From positions 1-40,412 of the forward strand of contig JAKBCO010000002.1 in NCBI GenBank assembly GCA_021807785.1: a DNA stretch of 40,412 bases. Direction: 5' to 3'. This DNA comes from Pseudomonadota bacterium (GTDB taxonomy: Bacteria > Pseudomonadota > Alphaproteobacteria > Acetobacterales > Acetobacteraceae). Below the pieces are notes generated by a model. The model worked only from the letters and a program-made list of their open reading frames with translations, was not told the origin of the DNA and did not search any database. Positions 1-9,125 of the stretch are shown here, piece after piece; position 1 is the first letter of the stretch, and each line of letters begins with the position of its first letter. The translations under genes and the position numbers were made by a program.

Positions 1-87
1 GGGGCGGCGGGCGCGCAGCGCGGCGATGAGGCGGGCGCCGAGCGCGTCGCCCGAGGCTTCGCCGGCGATGAGGGTGAGGTGGGGCAC
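1..87 (-). CDS. lpxB: Lipid-A-disaccharide synthase LpxB, N-terminal fragment (truncated by window edge)
   Basis: Reverse complement of 87..1 reads GTG-start MPHLTLIAGEASGDALGARLIAALRARRP, matching the LpxB N-terminal signature (AGExSGDxLGAxLIxAL). Too short to appear in the ORF track. Confidence 0.75.
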   Translation of the reverse strand, partial: MPHLTLIAGEASGDALGARLIAALRARRP

Positions 88-286
88 GGGGCGAGTATAG
101 CGCGGGTCGGGCGGGGAGGGCGTGGATGCCGGGCAGGGCCGGGCTACGAAGGGCGTACGGCGCGGGCGGGCGGGTCCGGCGGGTTTCCGGGCATTCGGGG
201 GGCAAGGCGAGGGTGACCGTGGGGTGAGGCGTGGTGATGGACAAGCCACGACGGGACGTGAGAATAGGCAGGATCGGAGGTGGTGG

Positions 287-3200
287 ATGCGCCGGGTTGT
301 GTTCGTGGGCAACTGCCAAGTGGAGGCGTTGGGGCAACTGTACAGTCGGTTTGCCGGACGCGATGACGAGCGGGTGGATTATGTGCCCGGGTATGAGGAC
401 CTGACCCCGGAGCGGGCCGCGACGCTGGAAGCGGCCGACCTGATCGTGGAACAGCGGATGGACGTGGCGCCCAGGGCCGAACTGGACGGTATTCGGGCCG
501 AGGCGGAACGGCTGTTCGTGCCGCTGCTGGGCGGTGGGTTCGTGTGGCCATTCGCCGGGGCGCCGCATCCGCGGAACGAGTCGCTGTGGTTCCTGCACGG
601 CGGGCCGTATGACGGGGAGATCGGCGATAGCTGGCTCAACCGCGTGCTGGAGCGCGGGGAAGCGCCCGAGGACGCGGCGGCTGCCTATCTGGCGCTGGAC
701 GTGAACAGCGTGCGCAACCTGGATCGGCTGCGCGAGATTGTGATGGATCGGCAACGGGCGCGCGACGCGGCGTGTGGGTATCATCTGGCGGAGGTGATCG
801 AGGAGCATTTCCGTGACGAACCGGTGTTCCGTACGCCGCATCACCCCAATCTGCGGCTGACGCTGGCGTTTGCCGAGCAGGTGTTCGCGCGTATGGGGGC
901 GGAGCCCGGCGCAGTGCGACGGCTGCGGGAGCGGCTGCGGGTGACGCCGTTTCCGAAGAACGAGTTGCCGGTGCATCCCTCGGTTGCGGGACATTTCGGG
1001 CTGCGCTGGGCCGTACCGGACACGCGCTACCGATTTCATGACGAGGCCCCGCAGACATTCGCGGAATACGCGTTGCGGTATGCCCGCTATGAGTGGAACC
1101 GGGCGCTGGCCGAAGGGATCGCGCTGGCGGGCGAGCAGCCGGAGAAAGCGTTGCCCCTGCTGGCGGAGGGGCTGATCCGCTGTCCGGCCTCGGCCGGCGG
1201 GTGGTTCGGCTACGCGGAGGCCCTGCGCCGCTGCGGCCGGCCGCATGAGGCTGTCGCCGCGGGTCGGCGCGGGGTGGCGGCCGACCCGGCGGACGGGCGG
1301 CAGTTCTACGCCCTGGGTCATAGTCTAGCGGCGACAGAGCGCTACGCGGAAGCGGCGGAAGCGGCGGAACGGGCGGTGGAACTTGATCCGTTCGACGAAC
1401 ATTTCATCGGGCTTCGGGCGGCGATGGCAGTGAAGCTGGGGCGGCGCGATCAGGCCGAGGCTTGGCTTCGGGAGGCGCTGGCGCTGCTGCCCGACGCAGC
1501 GAGCCTGCACAACATGCTGGGCGCGGAACTGATGGCCTGGGGCCGGGTGGAGGAGGCGCTGGAGCCGCTACGGCGGGCAGCTGCGATCTCCCCCGCCGGA
1601 GGCTGGTTCCATATGGCTCTCAGCCACGGGTTGCTGCGTGCGGAGCGGTGGCAGGAGGCATTGCAAGCCGCGGAAATCGCAGCGTCGGCAGCGCCCGAAA
1701 ATTCGGAGATTGTCACTCATCTTGCGAACCTTCGCCAGCGCAAGGATCCCGAATTGGATATCGCAGCGTCATTGTGGGCAGCGATCATCGAGCGGCCGAA
1801 CGATCCGGCTCTACGTGAGCGGCTTGGGCATGTACTCATGGAGTCTGCCCGGCCAGAAGAGGCGGCCGAATGCTTTCGCGCCGCTGCGGCATTTGCCCCG
1901 GATGCGATGGGCCCGTTGGCCGGTCTCTCCCATGCTCTGACCCGGATGGGACAAATCCCAGCGGCGCTTGCCGCGGCGGAACAAGCAGCCATGCGGGATT
2001 CGAAGCCGGCACGGTTGCACGTGCATATTGGTAATTTGCTCCGGATTCTTGGTCGCCCACTAGAGGCGGCCGAAAAATATCGGCTGGCCCTAGTGCGCGA
2101 TCCAGAAAGCTTAGAGGCGCGGCAAAGACTCGACGAGGTTCTGGCGGAACAAAATACCGCGGGCGACGGACGGCCGCTCCCCATGCAGGCCGACGGCTAT
2201 GACGGGGCCGGTCCGCCTGCTGCCGAGGGGATCAAGCCAACGGTAGCCCCCGATGGCGTGCCGCCAAGCGATCCGGAGACCGTTCCAACAAAGGCACCGG
2301 ACGACGCTGCGCTTTATCAGCTGGATGAACGACGATTTATCGCCAATCGTCGAAGCGTGCCGTCCGTGCCGCCGTCGGAGGACTTTCCGAACGCGCATCC
2401 GCCAGGGGAGCCCACGGATTTCGCTCTACAGACTCAAAATGAGGGAGAATCGATCCCCTTGCTGACCCACACCACGACGGAACTGCGCTTCGGCGCCGCG
2501 GGCAATGCTGAGCCTTATCAGCTTCACGGCTGGTCTAGCGCAGAGGATGGTTTCACTTGGTCAATAGGGCACGAAAGTGCGCTGGTGCTGCCACCAGAGG
2601 CCGGAGCTCATGGCTTCTTTATCGAGCTGGCTCTGGCGCCCTTTATCGCACCGCCGCGGCTAGAACGACAACACCTCGAAATCCGTGCCAACGGCCAGTC
2701 AGCGGGACTGAGCGAGATCACGGAGGCCGGAACGTATGCGTGGTACATCCCAGGCCCGCCTCAGGAAGAGTCACACCTGGTCCTAACGTTTGCCCATGTG
2801 GACGCGCAGGCTCCCGCTGAAGTTACCAACAGCGGGGACACAAGAGTCCTGGGGTTTGCTTTCGAATCCGTCAGAATCCATGCACTTTCTGCAGCTGTTC
2901 CGGGAGGTACTGGACGGGTCTGCAACTTGCTGACCACCAGAAGTAGCAAAGACTTGGCCAGGCAAGTGGAGCGGCTCACTGGTCTGAACCAGCAGAGCCT
3001 TGCGCTTTTATTTGAAAGTCTCGGAGACAATTGCGAATTAGGGTTCTTCCAGCGGGTCTGCGGCGCGGAGCCGCTCGGATTGCTACGATTTTCGAGTGCC
3101 CGTCCCGAGGCAATGGTCCGGGGCCTGGACCAGAGATTTGCCGGATTGGGCGAAGCTGAGCACATAAAGCCACAAATCGAGAAGACTGAGTGGATGATTG

Positions 3201-3673
3201 CGGAAGATCGCTATGGGCTTCTGTACCATACCTTTGTGTTTGAGGGTGAAGCGACCGAGGAGCAGATGCGGTCACGTGAGGCCCGAAAGATAGCATTCCT
3301 CCGACGTAAATTTCTGGAAGACCTCGATTCCGGGGAGAAGATATTCGTCTGCAAAACGCATCGGCGGCGCGACTTGGCCGAGGTTATTCCTCTGTATCTG
3401 GCGTTCCGCCGACAATCGCGCGCACCGTTCCTGTGGCTGACCTATGCGGACTCGGCGCATCCCGCCGGCCTGGTAGAGGAACTGCATCCCGGTTTTCTTT
3501 GCGGCCGGATGGCGCGGTTTGCTCCCCCCGAGAATGTGCCAGAGATTCCGTTCGAAGCTTGGCTTTGTGTGTGCGCGAACGCGGCGATCCTCGCTGACCG
3601 CCTACCACCCCGTGCATGCCTCGCCATGCAAGATGACCTGGAGCCGCCCGCCGAGGCAGCGGAAGTCGCGTGA
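287..3673 (+). CDS. Modular protein: WcbI-like N-terminal domain, TPR repeats, beta-rich 'GWS' domain, C-terminal 'ESLGDNCE' domain
   Basis: ORF 122..3673. ATG at 287 is preceded by GGAGG (SD). N-terminus MRRVVFVGNCQVEALGQLY resembles WcbI (GNCQ motif). The middle has TPR-like A/E-rich repeats. C-terminus has FESLGDNCELGFFQRVCGAEPLGLLRF. Confidence 0.8.
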   Translation: MRRVVFVGNCQVEALGQLYSRFAGRDDERVDYVPGYEDLTPERAATLEAADLIVEQRMDVAPRAELDGIRAEAERLFVPLLGGGFVWPFAGAPHPRNESLWFLHGGPYDGEIGDSWLNRVLERGEAPEDAAAAYLALDVNSVRNLDRLREIVMDRQRARDAACGYHLAEVIEEHFRDEPVFRTPHHPNLRLTLAFAEQVFARMGAEPGAVRRLRERLRVTPFPKNELPVHPSVAGHFGLRWAVPDTRYRFHDEAPQTFAEYALRYARYEWNRALAEGIALAGEQPEKALPLLAEGLIRCPASAGGWFGYAEALRRCGRPHEAVAAGRRGVAADPADGRQFYALGHSLAATERYAEAAEAAERAVELDPFDEHFIGLRAAMAVKLGRRDQAEAWLREALALLPDAASLHNMLGAELMAWGRVEEALEPLRRAAAISPAGGWFHMALSHGLLRAERWQEALQAAEIAASAAPENSEIVTHLANLRQRKDPELDIAASLWAAIIERPNDPALRERLGHVLMESARPEEAAECFRAAAAFAPDAMGPLAGLSHALTRMGQIPAALAAAEQAAMRDSKPARLHVHIGNLLRILGRPLEAAEKYRLALVRDPESLEARQRLDEVLAEQNTAGDGRPLPMQADGYDGAGPPAAEGIKPTVAPDGVPPSDPETVPTKAPDDAALYQLDERRFIANRRSVPSVPPSEDFPNAHPPGEPTDFALQTQNEGESIPLLTHTTTELRFGAAGNAEPYQLHGWSSAEDGFTWSIGHESALVLPPEAGAHGFFIELALAPFIAPPRLERQHLEIRANGQSAGLSEITEAGTYAWYIPGPPQEESHLVLTFAHVDAQAPAEVTNSGDTRVLGFAFESVRIHALSAAVPGGTGRVCNLLTTRSSKDLARQVERLTGLNQQSLALLFESLGDNCELGFFQRVCGAEPLGLLRFSSARPEAMVRGLDQRFAGLGEAEHIKPQIEKTEWMIAEDRYGLLYHTFVFEGEATEEQMRSREARKIAFLRRKFLEDLDSGEKIFVCKTHRRRDLAEVIPLYLAFRRQSRAPFLWLTYADSAHPAGLVEELHPGFLCGRMARFAPPENVPEIPFEAWLCVCANAAILADRLPPRACLAMQDDLEPPAEAAEVA

Positions 3674-3725
3674 TGCGGGGCGGGCATGACCGCGGCAGCG
3701 AGCGTGACGGCCGGCTTGTCGGGGC

Positions 3726-4847
3726 ATGACCTGGCCGTTCGGCGACGGACCGATCGGCGTGTGGCTGGAACGTCGGCGGGCCATGGCGGCCCTCCGCCGC
3801 TCGGTTGCAGTAGAGCGGGACCTCCTTGCCCTGGACGAAGCCAACCCATTAAGCCAGGCGAAAGCGGCAGCCATGATCGGCGATAACGTGGGCGCTAGAC
3901 ATTATCTGGAACTCGCTCGGCGCCACATCCCGGCCTATGTGGAATCCAGTCCGGACACACTGGACACCCTGTTGACACTCGGCGACTTGAACGAGGCGGA
4001 GAGCCTGGCCGCGACTGGCAAGCGACGATACCCGCAACGGCCGGAATACGGCGAAGCGTATGCCACGGTGGCGGAGCGGCGGGGTGATTGGGCCGAAGCC
4101 GCGCGCCGTTGGACGATGGCGCGGAAGCGCTTCCCCCTCCGCCCCTTGCCTCGGGCGGCCGAGATTGCGTGCCTGCGTCGCCTCGGCCGGCTGGATCAAG
4201 CAGGCACGATGCTGCGGCGGGCGATGGGGGTTCTCCCAGAAGATGTATCGATTAAGCTGGAAAGCGGACGATTGGCTGAAGCGCACGGTGATTGGGCCAT
4301 TGCCCTCCAGCGCTGGTTGGAGCTGGCTGCCATCCATCCAGAAGGACCGATTGGAGCGGCCAACGCGCTGCACCAGTTGGGCCGGACGGGCGAGGCACTG
4401 ACGTGCCTTGCAGAGGCACGTTCGGCTTGGCCCCTGGAGCCTGCCATAGGGGTTGTAGCGGCCCGCATCGCCGCCAATGCCGGGCAAGTTGAGGAGGCAA
4501 TACGGGGCTGGGCCGATATACGTCGGCGGTTTCCCGGTGATCCGGGCGGCTATATTGAGGCTTTACGGCTGCTGCGGACCCTGAACCGCCTTGCGGAAGC
4601 GGAAGACGTGGCTGCCTTGGCCTGTGAGCAGTTCCCGGACGAATCCTGGCCTCTGGTGGAACATGCATTGGTGGCCCATTTGCGCCAGGACTGGCCCAAG
4701 GCGGCTGCGCGTTGGGAGGCAGTTCGTGCTGCGTTCCCTGACCGGGAGGACGGGTACCGGCACGGGATCGAGGCGCTTGAGAATGCCGGCGTGGCGGCTG
4801 ACGCAGAACGGTTACGGGAGGAATATCGTGCTCGCCATCGGGGATGA
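3726..4847 (+). CDS. Tetratricopeptide-repeat protein
   Basis: 373-aa ORF with recurring 'W..A..RW...R.RFP.....Y' helical-repeat pattern (e.g. GDWAEAARRWTMARKRFP, DWPKAAARWEAVRAAFPDREDGY). Confidence 0.75.
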   Translation: MTWPFGDGPIGVWLERRRAMAALRRSVAVERDLLALDEANPLSQAKAAAMIGDNVGARHYLELARRHIPAYVESSPDTLDTLLTLGDLNEAESLAATGKRRYPQRPEYGEAYATVAERRGDWAEAARRWTMARKRFPLRPLPRAAEIACLRRLGRLDQAGTMLRRAMGVLPEDVSIKLESGRLAEAHGDWAIALQRWLELAAIHPEGPIGAANALHQLGRTGEALTCLAEARSAWPLEPAIGVVAARIAANAGQVEEAIRGWADIRRRFPGDPGGYIEALRLLRTLNRLAEAEDVAALACEQFPDESWPLVEHALVAHLRQDWPKAAARWEAVRAAFPDREDGYRHGIEALENAGVAADAERLREEYRARHRG

Positions 4848-7800
4848 TATGGTTACAACGACAAAATCCCACGCGCTGACGCCCTGCGACTCTCGGGATC
4901 TGGATCTTGATTCGCTTGGGATCTTTGAGGGTACGGATAAATCCTCATTGGGAAACGATTACCTCCGAACCTACGAGGAGTTACTTCGGCCATATCAGAA
5001 CCTTCCGATCGACCTGATGGAAATCGGGATATTCGGTGGCGCCTCCCTTCGCATGTGGTCCGGTTGGCTTCCCCTGGCGCGCATCGTAGGCGTGGATATT
5101 TCCCCCCACTGCCGCGATCTTGCCGGAGACCGGGTCGTTATCGAGATCGGCTCACAAAGCGACGCGGCGTTCCTGGGAGAGTTGGCCCGCAAATACCGCC
5201 CCAGCGTCATCATCGACGACGGGTCCCACATCGCGTCCGATATCCAGGTGACGTTTCTGGCTCTGTTCCCTGTTCTGGAAGCCGGAGGCTTATACGTAAT
5301 CGAAGACACCTACATGCATTTCGGCCCAACCAGCGCCCATCATCAGGGATCGGCGGCGCTGTCGCTGTGGGACTATTTCTCCGCTCTTGCCCTCGGCAAG
5401 GCCCGGCAGTGGCTTGCTCCCGAAGCAGAAACCCCTGACCTCCGGAATTGTTTTGATCAGATCGACCGCGTTGCGTTTGCGAAAGGGATGATCGTTATCC
5501 ACAAGCGGGCCGCGGCCACGCAATCGGGCGCGGCTGCATCTGCGGCCGTGGAAATTGCGGCGGCACGCGGAACGGCCCAGAGCTGGTTCGGCGCGGCCGG
5601 TGTCCTGATGGCGCGTGACGGGGACGTCGCCGCCGCCGAAATGCTCGTGCGCCGTGCGATCAATGCCGACAGCCGCCAACCCGAATACCACAGACGCATG
5701 GCCGAGTTGCTCGCCCGCCAGGATCGTACTGCCGAGGCAGCAGCGGCGATGGGGCAAGCCGCATCGCTCGCGCCGAACGATCCTTATTACTGGGAACAGT
5801 CAGCCCGGCTACTCCGCGCAGTGGGTGATCTTCGGGGCGCGGCGGAAGCGGTCCGGCGTGGCCTCGCCCTGCATGACGCCAACCCGCACGCATATCGGTT
5901 ATTGGCCGAGATTCTCGAGGCGCTCGGTGATGCCGCGGGTGCGGCTGGCGCTTGGGAGCGCGCGTTGACGTTGGCTCACGGGCTGCCATATGCGAGGGAA
6001 TGGCAGGCTGCGGCCGAGGCGGCGGAGTCCGCTTTGCGCCCGTCCCCGCCCGACGCCCCCGCCAACCTGCCAGACATCGAACACGTATATACCTCGGAGG
6101 CACGAGTCCTCCGGGAAAGCGGCGACCATCCCGCCGCGGACGCCCTGCTGCTGCAAGCCATGGAGCGCTTCCCCGACAGCCGCAACCCGCTGACCGAATA
6201 TGCCTGGCGCGCGCAGGTCGCCCGCGACTGGCCGGAAGCCATCGCCCGGTGGGCCACGGTGCGCGCCCGCTTCCCCGACCACGCGGAAGCCTATGTCCAG
6301 CCCGCGCGCGCGCTTGCCGAACAATGGCGCTACCAGGACGCCGAAATCTTGCTCGCGGAAGGCATGGTCCGCCTGCCCCATGCGGCCGAGATCGCGATGG
6401 AGCATGGCTGGCTCGCCTACCGGCAGCGCAACTGGCCCGACGCGACGCTGCGGTTTTCGTTATTGCGCGACCGCTGGCCCGATCAGCCCGATGCCTGGCT
6501 TGGCGCGGCGCTGACCGCGCGCGACCAGTCCATGCAGCAGGAAGCGGACAGGATTCTCGCCCTCGGCATGGCGCGGCTGCCGGACCATCCCGGCCTCGCG
6601 CTGGATTACGCGCTGCTACCCGTCTTTCCGATCCGTGCAGAGGACAAGAACCGGCCGGAGGCGCTGGCGCGCATGGCCCGCGTGCGGGAGCGGTTTCCGG
6701 ATTATGAGCCGGGCTATCTGCACGGCATCCGCCTTCTGCGCGAAGCGGGCCAACCGCCGGCGGCCGAGGCGCTGGCCGGCGAAGGCGCCGCCGTCATGCC
6801 GGAAAGCCTCGCCCTGGCGCTGGCTTTCGCCGAGGCCGCGCTCGATCGCGATGACGCCGCCACCGCTGCCTCCCGTTATCAGGACGCCGCGGTTCGGTTT
6901 CCGCTGTCTCCCGACGTTGCCGCCGGACATGCGCGCGCGCTGGCCCGGGCGGGAGATGGCGCGGCGGCCGAGGCGGTGCTGGCAACGGCGATGGAACGCT
7001 TCCCCGATTCCGCCGCGCCATTGGCGGAGCGCGCCGACCTCGCGGCACGCCGGCAGGACTGGCCCGAGGCCGTGCGCCTCTGGGGCGAGGCGACCACGCG
7101 CTTCCCCGAGACGAAAGACTACAGCCATCGGCTTTATGAGGCACGTATCCGGTTGATGGAGACCGATCCGGCCGCGGAGTCGGCGCTCGTCGCGCAGTTC
7201 GCCCCCGCCCCGAAGCCCGATCCCGACAGTATCGACAGCGGCGTGCGCGATCTGGCGATGCAGTTCGAGAGTCTGGGCGGGCGCGCGCTGGGATGCGAAT
7301 TCGGCATTTTCCAGCGCGACTGCGGGGCCGAGCCGCTCGGCCTCCTGCGTTGGGCGGACATGCCCTATGACGGGCTTGTCCGGGTCCTGGAGAATCGTTT
7401 CGAGGGTGTCGGAGCCCCCGAAAACACCGAGCTTTTCCTGACTGCCGTGAGCGGCGGACGCGGCGAATATTGCACGCGTGATCGCCGCGGCGACATGATG
7501 TTCATGCGTGCCTTCATCTACGAGGACGAAATGGCGTTCGATGCCATGTACGCCTCTGCCTGCCGACGGCTCACGTTCCTGACCCGCAAGTTCGTCGAGG
7601 ATCTGGAGCGAGGCAGTAAGATTTTCGTCTATCGGCTGACCGATCGCGCGCTGAGCGCCGAAGAACTCGACCGGTTGCACCGCGCCATGCGGGCTTATGG
7701 TAAGAACACGCTGCTATACGTCCAACTCGCTGATGCGTCGCATCCGAATGGAACGGTGGAACAGGCCGCTCCGGGTCTGTTGATGGGCTATATGGATCGC

Positions 7801-7902
7801 TTCAAGATGTCGCCTTCTGGTCAGTTGTCCGCTGCGCCCGCCACGGCATCCTGGCTTGCGGTATGCAGGGCCGCGTACGCATTGTGGTCGGTCACCGTCT
7901 GA
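4828..7902 (+). CDS. Fusion: class I SAM-dependent (MycE-like sugar O-) methyltransferase, TPR repeats, C-terminal 'ESLG..CEFG' domain
   Basis: ORF 4591..7902. Likely start GTG 4828 (SD GGGAGGA just upstream) or ATG 4849, overlapping the previous stop. Motifs MEIGIFGGASLRMWSGW, IIDDGSHIASD and GGLYVIEDTYMHF resemble MycE-type methyltransferases. About 10 TPR-like units follow, then CEFGIFQRDCGAEPLGLLRW. Confidence 0.8.
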   Translation: MLAIGDDMVTTTKSHALTPCDSRDLDLDSLGIFEGTDKSSLGNDYLRTYEELLRPYQNLPIDLMEIGIFGGASLRMWSGWLPLARIVGVDISPHCRDLAGDRVVIEIGSQSDAAFLGELARKYRPSVIIDDGSHIASDIQVTFLALFPVLEAGGLYVIEDTYMHFGPTSAHHQGSAALSLWDYFSALALGKARQWLAPEAETPDLRNCFDQIDRVAFAKGMIVIHKRAAATQSGAAASAAVEIAAARGTAQSWFGAAGVLMARDGDVAAAEMLVRRAINADSRQPEYHRRMAELLARQDRTAEAAAAMGQAASLAPNDPYYWEQSARLLRAVGDLRGAAEAVRRGLALHDANPHAYRLLAEILEALGDAAGAAGAWERALTLAHGLPYAREWQAAAEAAESALRPSPPDAPANLPDIEHVYTSEARVLRESGDHPAADALLLQAMERFPDSRNPLTEYAWRAQVARDWPEAIARWATVRARFPDHAEAYVQPARALAEQWRYQDAEILLAEGMVRLPHAAEIAMEHGWLAYRQRNWPDATLRFSLLRDRWPDQPDAWLGAALTARDQSMQQEADRILALGMARLPDHPGLALDYALLPVFPIRAEDKNRPEALARMARVRERFPDYEPGYLHGIRLLREAGQPPAAEALAGEGAAVMPESLALALAFAEAALDRDDAATAASRYQDAAVRFPLSPDVAAGHARALARAGDGAAAEAVLATAMERFPDSAAPLAERADLAARRQDWPEAVRLWGEATTRFPETKDYSHRLYEARIRLMETDPAAESALVAQFAPAPKPDPDSIDSGVRDLAMQFESLGGRALGCEFGIFQRDCGAEPLGLLRWADMPYDGLVRVLENRFEGVGAPENTELFLTAVSGGRGEYCTRDRRGDMMFMRAFIYEDEMAFDAMYASACRRLTFLTRKFVEDLERGSKIFVYRLTDRALSAEELDRLHRAMRAYGKNTLLYVQLADASHPNGTVEQAAPGLLMGYMDRFKMSPSGQLSAAPATASWLAVCRAAYALWSVTV

Positions 7903-7908
7903 GGCGGG

Positions 7909-9111
7909 TCAGACGCTCCCTGTCCGTATCCGATGCAGCGCCACCCCCAGCGGTCGGCGCTCCGGCGTGGCCGGGTTCAACGCCACCGGGGTCCGCAAAT
8001 CGCGCGGCCGTAGTTCCACCGCCAGCTGCCCGCCCCCTTCCGCCAACATGGTCCGTGCCGGCACACGCACGGAACGAACCGCACGGTTCTCGGCCGCCGT
8101 AAATCGCCAGGTCGCAATGAGCTCGCCGCCGGCCAGTACGTCCACCTCTTGCGTGGTCCGCGCCCCCAGCAAGGAGGCATGGACATCGAGGCTCAGGCTC
8201 AGGTCTCGTTCCGGCTCCACAAGCACTGGGATCAGCAGCGTGTGCGCCGGGCCGATTCCCCATACGCCCCAGTCCTCGGCGGCACTCCACCCGGCACCCA
8301 GCCAGTCCGAAAGCCCGCCATGGGCGGCGGACTGCCACATGCCATAAACCGGCGCCTGCCCCGCCGGCTTGGCGCGGGCCTTGCGCGTGACCACGCTGCC
8401 GGCGCCATCGGTCAGGGGAATCAGGGATTCGGGCTTGTCGGCGAAGAACTCATCCACCGCGCGCTCCGCCCCGTCCCAATGCAGGCTGGAGTAGTCATGC
8501 ACGATGATGAAGCCGCCGGGGGACATGCGGGGGTAGAAATAGTCCAGCGCCGCCTTGATGGGCGCATAGAGGTCGCAATCGATATGCACCAGCGCATAGC
8601 GTGCGCCGGGCGGCAGGTTGGCGGCGGTGGCGGGAAAATACCCCTTCACGAACACGACACTTTCGCCGCCAACCAGACTCCGCACCGATTCCAGCGAGGT
8701 ATCGGCGAATTCCATTTGCTTGTCGGCGTCGATGCCGGCCAGATCGGCGGCGGCGAAGCCCTCGAACGTGTCCAGCACGTAAAGCGTCCGGCCCAGCTTG
8801 CGCGCCATGGTTGCCAGCACGGTGGCGGTGCCACCCTTGTAGGTGCCCAATTCCAGGAACTCGCCCGGCACGTCCTCCTTGGCAAGCTGGTCGAGAATGA
8901 GGCAGAAGAAATAGAATCGCGCCATATCGCCGGCATTGCCCGGCTCGGCGGCAAGAAATCCGGCGACGTCCTCATGCGGGCGGGCCAGACCGCCGCGCTC
9001 CAGGTAGCGCGCGAACATGCCGTCCTGGCGCTTCAGCCGCTGCGGCGGATCGGCGCGATAGGGCCAGTGGACGTCGCAGCCTTCGGGCGGCGGCTTGATT
9101 TCACCTGGCAT
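7909..9111 (-). CDS. TylF/MycF-like O-methyltransferase with C-terminal beta-rich 'GWS' domain
   Basis: ATG at 9111 (MPGEIKPPPEGC...). TylF-type motifs: FLELGTYKGGTATVLATMARKLGRTLYVLDTFEGF, ALVHIDCDLYAPIKAALDYFYPRMSPGGFIIVHDY. C-terminal GAGWSAAEDWGVWGIGPAHTLLIP module. Confidence 0.85.
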   Translation of the reverse strand: MPGEIKPPPEGCDVHWPYRADPPQRLKRQDGMFARYLERGGLARPHEDVAGFLAAEPGNAGDMARFYFFCLILDQLAKEDVPGEFLELGTYKGGTATVLATMARKLGRTLYVLDTFEGFAAADLAGIDADKQMEFADTSLESVRSLVGGESVVFVKGYFPATAANLPPGARYALVHIDCDLYAPIKAALDYFYPRMSPGGFIIVHDYSSLHWDGAERAVDEFFADKPESLIPLTDGAGSVVTRKARAKPAGQAPVYGMWQSAAHGGLSDWLGAGWSAAEDWGVWGIGPAHTLLIPVLVEPERDLSLSLDVHASLLGARTTQEVDVLAGGELIATWRFTAAENRAVRSVRVPARTMLAEGGGQLAVELRPRDLRTPVALNPATPERRPLGVALHRIRTGSV

Positions 9112-9125
9112 CCGTCCCCGCCCGA

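Noticed and set aside
122-286. N-terminal extension of ORF 122..3673
   Set aside because: Arg/Gly-rich lead sequence. ATG 287 has a good SD (GGAGG) and begins the WcbI-like beta strand MRRVVFVGNCQ.
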